From: an uncultured bacterium
GTDB lineage: Bacteria; Spirochaetota; Brevinematia; DTOW01
Direction: 5' to 3'
Assembly (NCBI GenBank): GCA_937928175.1
Contig: CALFVP010000070.1
Coordinates: 1 to 5,190, forward strand
Length of the DNA stretch: 5,190 bases
In this document: in pieces, positions 1 through 4,184 of the stretch
Layout: each line of letters begins with the position of its first letter
Position numbering within the stretch: position 1 is the first letter of the stretch
Translations under genes and position numbers: made by a program
The notes under the pieces: generated by a model
What the model was told of the DNA's origin: nothing
What the model saw: only the letters and a program-made list of their open reading frames with translations
Databases searched by the model: none

Positions 1-65
1 AAGTGTAAATATTATCTTTTGCGGTTGTAAATTTTAATTTTTTTTGATTATTATTTAAAATAGTT

Positions 66-81
66 ATCCTCTGCGGAGGGT
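66..81 (+). promoter_or_regulatory. Hairpin enclosing the cimA ribosome binding site
   Basis: The Shine-Dalgarno sequence GGAGGG (75-80) lies ten bases before the cimA ATG. It falls almost wholly in the 3' arm of a small inverted repeat: 66-71 (ATCCTC) pairs with 76-81 (GAGGGT), five Watson-Crick pairs and one T-G wobble. The loop is TGCG, closed by a C-G pair, which is the C(UNCG)G class of unusually stable RNA tetraloops. Folding would hide the ribosome binding site. The pairing is seen directly; a regulatory role is inference. No leader peptide ATG precedes the gene, so classic Ile-codon attenuation is not visible. Upstream promoter elements are weak: the best guess is TTGTAA at 25-30, then 17 bases, then TTATTA at 48-53. 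Confidence 0.5.
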
Positions 82-90
82 TTATAGTTT

Positions 91-1668
91 ATGAGTCAAA
101 AGGTATACATATACGATACAACAATGAGAGATGGTAGACAAGGTGAAAGTGTTGATTTTTCTTTATCTGACATGCTTTTACTTACTAAGGTTTTGGATGA
201 TTTTGGTATTGATTACATAGAAGGTGGTTGGCCTGCATCTAATCCTAAGGATAGGACATTTTTCGAAGAAGTTCGAAAGTTGGAATTAAATCACGCTAAA
301 GTATGCTCTTTTGGTAGTACGAGACATGCTAAAAATTCTGTTCAAGATGATGTTAACGTTAAGGAGTTAATAAATTCTCAGACACCTGTTGTTACTATTT
401 TTGGTAAGTCTTGGGATTTACACGTTAGAAAGGTTTTTAACATTTCTCTAGAGGAAAACCTGGAATTAATATATGATACTATTGCTTATCTTAAGGATAA
501 GGGTAGAGAGGTTATATATGATGCTGAGCATTTTTTTGATGGTTTTAAAGATAATCCTGATTATGCTTTGAAAACGTTACAAGTTGCCGAAAAAGCTGGT
601 GCTGATAACATAACGCTTGCTGATACCAATGGTGGTACTCTACCTCACGAAGTTAGACAAATAATTAATACTGTTAAGGAGGTTATAAAAACTCCTTTAG
701 GAATACATGCACATAACGATAGTGATCTTGCTGTAGCTAACTCCATAGAAGCTGTCCAGAATGGAGTTATATTGGTTCAAGGTACGATGAATGGTTTTGG
801 TGAAAGATGCGGTAATGCTAACCTTGTTTCAATAATCCCTTCACTCATATTAAAACTAAAAAAAGAACTTAACGGTATTGATAAAAATAAACTTAAAAGA
901 CTTAGAGATATATCTAATTTTGTTTACGATTTGGTTAATCTACCTCCAAACGAAAGACAACCTTTTGTTGGTATTAGTGCCTTTGCTCATAAAGGTGGTG
1001 TACATGTTAATGCTGTTCAAAAAGATCCAAGAACTTATGAACATATTTCTCCTGAGGACGTTGGAAATGTTAGAAGAATACTGATATCAGAGCAATCAGG
1101 TAGAAGTAATATAATAGATAAACTTAATAATATAGAAGACCTTAAAGAAGTTTCTAAAAATGAAAAACTTCTTAAGTTGGTTTTAGAAAAAATTAAGGAT
1201 CTTGAAAACCAGGGGTATAGTTTTGAGAGTGCAGAGGCTTCTTTTGAGCTTCTTGTTAGAGAAGTAATAGATCAAAAAATAGAGTTTTTTGAATGTGTTA
1301 GTTTCAATGTGATTGTTACAAAATCACTAGATGAGTTTGTTAATTATGCTCTTGTGAAAATTAAAGTTGATGGTAATTTAGAGATTAGTGCTGATGAAGG
1401 AGATGGTCCAGTTAACGCTCTTGATAGAGCTTTGAGAAAAGCTTTAACTAAATTTTATTCAGGCATTGATAAACTTAAGCTAATAGATTATAAAGTTAGG
1501 ATAATAAATCCAAAAGAAGGTTCAGCTGCTAAAATAAGGGTATTAACTGAGTTTAAGTATGAAAACAACACTTTTACTACTATAGGAGTTTCTGAAAATA
1601 TAATAGATGCAAGTTTTCAAGCTATAAGTGACGCTCTTAGGTACTTTCTATTTAAGTACTCTTCTTAA
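91..1668 (+). CDS. cimA: (R)-citramalate synthase
   Basis: Condenses pyruvate with acetyl-CoA to (R)-citramalate, the first step of the threonine-independent isoleucine route, in the cytoplasm. The 525 residues match the family's usual length. An N-terminal TIM-barrel of the isopropylmalate/homocitrate synthase family opens with DTTMRDGRQ (9-17), containing the catalytic Arg13 and metal ligand Asp14. EGGWP (about 44-48) is typical of CimA rather than LeuA. The other metal ligands are in HAHND (206-210, His206 and His208) and GFGERCGNAN (235-244, Asn242). HKGG (300-303) starts the linker region. From about residue 400 to the end is the LeuA-type regulatory domain, which in this family binds the end product (isoleucine expected). 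The ATG at 91 is supported by GGAGGG ten bases upstream and by the family N-terminus. The gene stands alone, without leuCDB or ilv genes beside it, and its last 17 bases overlap the convergent rlmB-like gene. The reading frame is intact. Confidence 0.96.
   Translation: MSQKVYIYDTTMRDGRQGESVDFSLSDMLLLTKVLDDFGIDYIEGGWPASNPKDRTFFEEVRKLELNHAKVCSFGSTRHAKNSVQDDVNVKELINSQTPVVTIFGKSWDLHVRKVFNISLEENLELIYDTIAYLKDKGREVIYDAEHFFDGFKDNPDYALKTLQVAEKAGADNITLADTNGGTLPHEVRQIINTVKEVIKTPLGIHAHNDSDLAVANSIEAVQNGVILVQGTMNGFGERCGNANLVSIIPSLILKLKKELNGIDKNKLKRLRDISNFVYDLVNLPPNERQPFVGISAFAHKGGVHVNAVQKDPRTYEHISPEDVGNVRRILISEQSGRSNIIDKLNNIEDLKEVSKNEKLLKLVLEKIKDLENQGYSFESAEASFELLVREVIDQKIEFFECVSFNVIVTKSLDEFVNYALVKIKVDGNLEISADEGDGPVNALDRALRKALTKFYSGIDKLKLIDYKVRIINPKEGSAAKIRVLTEFKYENNTFTTIGVSENIIDASFQAISDALRYFLFKYSS
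1641..1659. repeat. Inverted repeat in the cimA/rlmB 3' overlap
   Basis: GTACTT (1641-1646) and AAGTAC (1654-1659) form a perfect six-base-pair hairpin with a seven-base loop, lying across the point where the two convergent genes end. It is symmetrical, so either transcript could fold it. There is no proper U-run after it on either strand, so it is not a canonical intrinsic terminator. It is also coding sequence for both proteins, which weakens any claim of function. Confidence 0.25.
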
Positions 1669-2365
1669 ACATTTCATACATTGCTATTGCTGCCGCAACC
1701 GAAGCATTCAACGAATCTAATTTACCAGTCGTACTTATTTTACATATTGTATTACATTTCTTTTTAACTAATTCTCTTATTCCTTCTCCTTCTGAACCTA
1801 CAACAAGTCCAACCGGAAATTTTATTCTTATATCCGAAATATCTACTTCACTTTTACTTTCTAATCCTATTATAAAGTAGTCGTTTGATTTAAGAAATTC
1901 TATTGTCCTTGATAGGTTAACTACCTTGATTATTTCAAGGTGGAATATTGCACCAGAAGATACTTTTATAACGTTTGGAGTTATTCCTACGCTTCTGTCT
2001 TTGGTTATTACTATTCCATCAAACCCAAATAATAAAGCGTTTCTAGATATAGATCCAAGATTGTTTGGGTCTTGAAGCGAATCACACAAAACTATGTTCT
2101 TCTTTTTCTCAATAACTTCTTCAATATCACTGAATAAAAGCCTTTCTATTTCAAATGCAACATCTTGATGAGAACTGGTTTTAGTTATACTGTTTAGAAT
2201 GTTTTTGTTTACTAGCCTTAGTCTTATGTTATTTCTTTTAACCTTTTCTATTATTTCTTTTAATCTTTTGTTTTTTGTATCTTTGTTAACTATTACTTCA
2301 TTTATTAGTTTTAAGTACTTAGAGTTTAATGCTTCTATTAGTGGATTTATGCCGTATGCTAACAT
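1652..2365 (-). CDS. rlmB: SpoU-family 23S rRNA 2'-O-ribose methyltransferase (RlmB-like)
   Basis: An AdoMet-dependent ribose 2'-O-methyltransferase of the SPOUT (trefoil-knot) superfamily; RlmB of E. coli methylates G2251 in the 23S rRNA P loop. Residues 4-13 (YGINPLIEAL) and the following 60 or so residues form the N-terminal RNA substrate-binding domain, ending near SHQDVAFE (65-72; HQG is usual in the family). The catalytic domain shows all three SpoU motifs. Motif 1 is D95 to R108, with DPNNLGSISR at 99-108 including Asn102 and Arg108. Motif 2 is LVVGSEGEGIR (187-197). Motif 3 is DSLNASVAAAIAMYE (217-231), contributing to the cofactor knot. At 237 residues it is near the normal family length. 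The ATG gives the expected family N-terminus, but no Shine-Dalgarno sequence precedes it. Its 3' end overlaps cimA by 17 bases and it diverges from cheX. Other SpoU targets (tRNA Gm18 or another rRNA site) cannot be excluded; the RlmB-type N-terminal domain favours rRNA. Confidence 0.92.
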   Translation of the reverse strand: MLAYGINPLIEALNSKYLKLINEVIVNKDTKNKRLKEIIEKVKRNNIRLRLVNKNILNSITKTSSHQDVAFEIERLLFSDIEEVIEKKKNIVLCDSLQDPNNLGSISRNALLFGFDGIVITKDRSVGITPNVIKVSSGAIFHLEIIKVVNLSRTIEFLKSNDYFIIGLESKSEVDISDIRIKFPVGLVVGSEGEGIRELVKKKCNTICKISTTGKLDSLNASVAAAIAMYEMFKKST

Positions 2366-2383
2366 GGTAAAATTTTAATTTCT

Positions 2384-2389
2384 ATTGTA
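2384..2389 (-). promoter_or_regulatory. Possible -10 element for the rlmB-like gene
   Basis: On the minus strand TACAAT lies 18 bases before the rlmB-like ATG. A start about seven bases further on would leave a leader of roughly 12 bases with no Shine-Dalgarno sequence. No good -35 hexamer is found at 16-18 bases (AGCTTT at 17), so the call rests on one hexamer in AT-rich DNA. Confidence 0.25.
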
Positions 2390-2419
2390 GTAAAATCTCA
2401 ATACCAAAAGCTGTAGCAT

Positions 2420-2447
2420 TAAAGTAGTGAGCTTATTGTATAGATAA
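2420..2447 (+). promoter_or_regulatory. Sigma-28 (FliA/SigD)-like promoter for cheX
   Basis: TAAAGT (2420-2425) followed by ATAGATAA (2440-2447) resembles the flagellar sigma consensus TAAA...GCCGATAA. The TAAA core and terminal GATAA match; the leading GCC does not. The gap between TAAA and the octamer is 16 bases, at the long end of what SigD-type promoters tolerate. Sigma-28 promoters commonly drive chemotaxis genes, so the location fits. Initiation at the usual distance would fall at about 2453-2456, at or just before the cheX ATG at 2456. Confidence 0.35.
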
Positions 2448-2455
2448 TAGATATT

Positions 2456-2977
2456 ATGGATCCTAAGATAATATTAACTTTTGTTTCATCTAGTATAAAA
2501 GTTGTAAAGGATTTAAGTAGGTTGGAACTTTACAGAAATAGGACAAGTATAAAAAGACAGAAAAGAATAAATAAGCCTGTTGCAGTTATAATACAGTTTA
2601 CGGAAGATGTAAAGGGGTGTATAATTTTTGAATTTGATAAGGGGCTTTCTGTTAAAATGGTTGATAATATGGTTAAAGAGGTTTACGGTAAAAATATTGA
2701 AAATATGTCTAATGAAGAATTTAAGGAGATATTCAAAGATGTTGTTGGTGAGATAGGTAACCAAATTTCTGGCAGTTCGGTTACAGAGTTATTTAATATG
2801 GGTGTGAAAATAAATATTTCTTATCCCCTTGTTCTTATAAATAGTGAAGATTTACTTATTTCTCATAAGCAGTATGTAGAATCGGTTCTTGATACGGTAT
2901 ATGGCAGTATGGTTATTTCGATACTATTTGATGATCTTTTTGATATAGAAAAAATTAAGATGGACTCAAAAGCTTAG
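2456..2977 (+). CDS. cheX: CheX-family CheY-P phosphatase (chemotaxis)
   Basis: CheX dephosphorylates the response regulator CheY-P and so resets flagellar motor signalling; it is a cytoplasmic dimer known mainly from spirochaetes and Thermotogota. The 173 residues are close to the family's usual 150-160. The N-terminus MDPKIILTFVSSSIKVV resembles the first helix of CheX proteins. GCIIFEFDKGLSVKMVDNM (54-72) fits the glycine-strand-helix element of the fold. The phosphatase signature is on the long helix: Glu99 and Asn102 in DVVGEIGN (95-102), matching the E-x-x-N pair that acts on CheY-P in T. maritima CheX. The start is fixed by family alignment, since no Shine-Dalgarno sequence is visible. 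It is divergent from the rlmB-like gene and convergent, two bases apart, with the coiled-coil gene. No cheA, cheW or cheY is nearby, although in many spirochaetes cheX sits in such an operon. A CheC-like or generic CheX-domain role is the main alternative. Confidence 0.85.
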   Translation: MDPKIILTFVSSSIKVVKDLSRLELYRNRTSIKRQKRINKPVAVIIQFTEDVKGCIIFEFDKGLSVKMVDNMVKEVYGKNIENMSNEEFKEIFKDVVGEIGNQISGSSVTELFNMGVKINISYPLVLINSEDLLISHKQYVESVLDTVYGSMVISILFDDLFDIEKIKMDSKA

Positions 2978-2979
2978 TT

Positions 2980-3564
2980 TTATGTGAGTTTGGTTATATT
3001 TTGTGAGTTTATATTTAAAGTTTTTTGGACTTCACTTGAGTTTGATTTAATTAGTTTTATTGTTGTTTCAATTTGTTCTTTTGATACATCCTTTACGAAT
3101 GTTGATATATTTTGAAATTTTACTAGTAATGAATTGGTTTTTTTAGTGTTCTCTTCAAGTTCGATTGATAGCTTACTTGTTTCGTTTTTTATCGAATTTA
3201 ATGCTCTTTCCAAATCTCCAGAAAATAAGTCTTCTTTTATGTTGTTTAGTAGGTATGTATTTTCGTATTTTGTATTTTCGTATATTTCCATTATTTTATT
3301 TTTTAGGTTTTCGCTGTAGTTTTCTGCGGAATTTAATAGTTTTGAGATTTGCAGTATTGCTTCTGCTTTTGCTTGATTGATTGATATGTTTTTTTGAAGT
3401 TCTTCCATTTCATTTTTTAATGAACTGGGGAAGTTTTGCCATTTTAGTTTTACAATTGTTTCATCTGTACGTTTATCATGGATTTGGTTTTTTGATTTGT
3501 TTCTGTTAGAGTTGTCATCTGTGAAAGTTAATTTATTACTTTCTTCTATTTTTAGTATTTTCAT
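2980..3564 (-). CDS. Hypothetical coiled-coil protein
   Basis: I do not recognise this 194-residue protein. No signal peptide or membrane segment is visible, so it is probably cytoplasmic. Residues about 8-36 are polar, charged and probably disordered. A KLKWQNFP segment (39-46) holds the only tryptophan. From about residue 47 to the end the sequence is almost wholly helical, with heptad-like spacing of Leu/Ile in a Lys/Glu/Asn/Ser-rich background. One probable break lies near FSGD (114-117). There is no cysteine, and no catalytic or nucleotide-binding motif. The start is well supported: GGAGG (3574-3570) sits five bases before the ATG, and a good sigma-70-like promoter lies just upstream. 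Real expression is therefore likely, and two short open frames on the other strand inside it are shadows. It is a single-gene unit, convergent with cheX and divergent from rpoZ. A structural or adaptor role is possible, but the sequence does not show one. Confidence 0.8.
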   Translation of the reverse strand: MKILKIEESNKLTFTDDNSNRNKSKNQIHDKRTDETIVKLKWQNFPSSLKNEMEELQKNISINQAKAEAILQISKLLNSAENYSENLKNKIMEIYENTKYENTYLLNNIKEDLFSGDLERALNSIKNETSKLSIELEENTKKTNSLLVKFQNISTFVKDVSKEQIETTIKLIKSNSSEVQKTLNINSQNITKLT

Positions 3565-3582
3565 ATTTTCCTCCGCTTAATC

Positions 3583-3612
3583 AGTATATTTCATTTTACT
3601 TTTACTTTTCAA
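3583..3612 (-). promoter_or_regulatory. Sigma-70-like promoter of the coiled-coil gene
   Basis: Reading the minus strand, TTGAAA (3612-3607) and TATACT (3588-3583) are separated by 18 bases; each hexamer has one or two departures from consensus. The predicted start, about seven bases on, lies just before the GCGGAGG ribosome binding site. That gives a short leader of roughly 12 bases ahead of the ATG at 3564. Confidence 0.6.
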
Positions 3613-3668
3613 TAAATTTTTTATCTTTCTGTTTAAAAAAGATTTGTGTAGGTATTTTAAGTTGTAAC

Positions 3669-3698
3669 TTGAAAAATTTTTAATTTTTTATATAAAAT
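3669..3698 (+). promoter_or_regulatory. Sigma-70-like promoter of the rpoZ-tRNA unit
   Basis: TTGAAA (3669-3674) is followed after 16 bases by TATAAA (3691-3696), or after 18 bases by TAAAAT (3693-3698). Initiation near 3703 would begin the transcript almost at the AAGGG ribosome binding site. It is back to back with the coiled-coil gene promoter, 56 bases away. The DNA between them is A/T tracts with no recognisable operator. Confidence 0.5.
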
Positions 3699-3703
3699 TT
3701 ATT

Positions 3704-3708
3704 AAGGG
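3704..3708 (+). promoter_or_regulatory. rpoZ ribosome binding site (decides the start)
   Basis: AAGGG is the only Shine-Dalgarno-like sequence before rpoZ. It ends three bases before the ATG at 3712, which is too close for normal initiation, and nine bases before the in-frame ATG at 3718, which is a normal distance. This favours 3718. Confidence 0.5.
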
Positions 3709-3717
3709 TATATGGGT

Positions 3718-3924
3718 ATGAAAGATTTTTTTGAGAAACTTATAGATTACGATGGTAATCATTACGAGTTAGCTGTTGCTGCATCCAAGAGAGCTGCTTT
3801 TCTTGTTAACAAAAATATAATTCCTAACGATTTAGAGAAACCTGCTGTTAAAGCTTTGTATGAAATACTTACGAATGAAGTTGAAATAATTGATACTTCT
3901 AAAGAGATGGAGGGTGAGGAATAA
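3718..3924 (+). CDS. rpoZ: DNA-directed RNA polymerase omega subunit
   Basis: Omega is the small subunit that binds the C-terminal region of beta' and helps RNA polymerase assemble; in many bacteria it also forms part of a ppGpp site. The 68 residues are typical of short bacterial omegas. The family core is NHYELAVAASKRA (14-26), equivalent to the N-R-F-E-L-V-x-x-A-A-x-R-A block of other omegas. A second conserved helix is KPAVKALYEIL (41-51), followed by an acidic tail ending EGEE. Two in-frame ATGs lie six bases apart; the second is used here because of ribosome binding site spacing, and starting at 3712 would add Met-Gly. Unlike the common gmk-rpoZ arrangement, no guanylate kinase gene precedes it. 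Its stop codon is only 13 bases before tRNA-Leu on the same strand, so co-transcription is likely. Confidence 0.9.
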   Translation: MKDFFEKLIDYDGNHYELAVAASKRAAFLVNKNIIPNDLEKPAVKALYEILTNEVEIIDTSKEMEGEE

Positions 3925-3937
3925 TTTTTGAGGTTTT

Positions 3938-4021
3938 GCCGAGATGGTGGAATTGGCAGACACGCTACCTTGAGGGGGTAGTGCCCGCAAGGGCGTGCGG
4001 GTTCAAGTCCCGCTCTCGGCA
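3938..4021 (+). tRNA. tRNA-Leu(GAG)
   Basis: A complete class II tRNA. The acceptor stem is 3938-3944 (GCCGAGA) with 4014-4020 (TCTCGGC), all seven pairs perfect, and the discriminator is A4021. The anticodon stem 3965-3969/3977-3981 (CTACC/GGTAG) encloses loop TTGAGGG, giving anticodon GAG at 3972-3974, which reads CUU and CUC; CUU is a frequent leucine codon in this window. The long variable arm is GCCC-GCAA-GGGC (3983-3994), as expected for leucine. The T arm is 3997-4001/4009-4013 with loop TTCAAGT. CCA is not encoded and must be added enzymatically. It probably lies on the rpoZ transcript and would be released by RNase P and 3' processing. Confidence 0.98.
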
Positions 4022-4028
4022 ATTATTT

Positions 4029-4102
4029 GCCGATGTAGCTCAGCTGGCTAGAGCAACTGACTTGTAATCAGTAGGTCGTGGGTTCGAGTCCCACCATCGG
4101 CT
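4029..4102 (+). tRNA. tRNA-Thr(TGT)
   Basis: A complete class I tRNA seven bases after tRNA-Leu. The acceptor stem is 4029-4035 (GCCGATG) with 4095-4101 (CATCGGC). The anticodon stem ACTGA/TCAGT encloses loop CTTGTAA, giving anticodon TGT at 4063-4065 (codon ACA, with wobble to other ACN). The D arm is closed by GCTC (4038-4041) and GAGC (4051-4054). The T arm is GTGGG/CCCAC with loop TTCGAGT (4083-4089). The G1-C72 and C2-G71 pairs fit known threonine identity. The discriminator is T4102, not the A found in E. coli tRNA-Thr. CCA is not encoded. Confidence 0.98.
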
Positions 4103-4184
4103 CATATTTCTACTGGTACTTAATCTTTATTTCATTTGATTAATCTTCTTAAACTTAGCAAAAACTAAAATTGATTTTTGTATT

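Noticed and set aside
1..65. Possible end of an upstream gene or terminator before cimA (T-run at 38-45)
   Set aside because: No GC stem precedes the T-run and no frame in this stretch shows recognisable protein sequence; only weak promoter-like hexamers are visible.
1921..1943. Hairpin ACCTTGA / TCAAGGT (1923-1929 with 1935-1941)
   Set aside because: It lies in the middle of the rlmB-like coding region with no T-run or other signal; the encoded residues are ordinary for the family, so it is probably chance.
2513..2764. Minus-strand 83-residue open frame inside cheX, and similar short frames inside cimA, the coiled-coil gene and trpB
   Set aside because: They lie opposite or out of frame with clearly supported genes, show no family motif or start signal, and reflect low stop density on the complement.
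3762..4022. Minus-strand 86-residue open frame beginning MPRAGLEPARP
   Set aside because: It is antisense to tRNA-Leu and rpoZ. The GLEPAR-type start is a familiar false protein produced by reading the complement of the tRNA T arm and variable region.
4159..4180. Inverted repeat CAAAAA ... TTTTTG in the spacer between tRNA-Thr and trpB, as a bidirectional terminator
   Set aside because: The stem is six pairs, five of them A-T, with a ten-base loop and only short T stretches. Such pairings arise often by chance in this base composition, so no terminator is claimed in 4103-4184.
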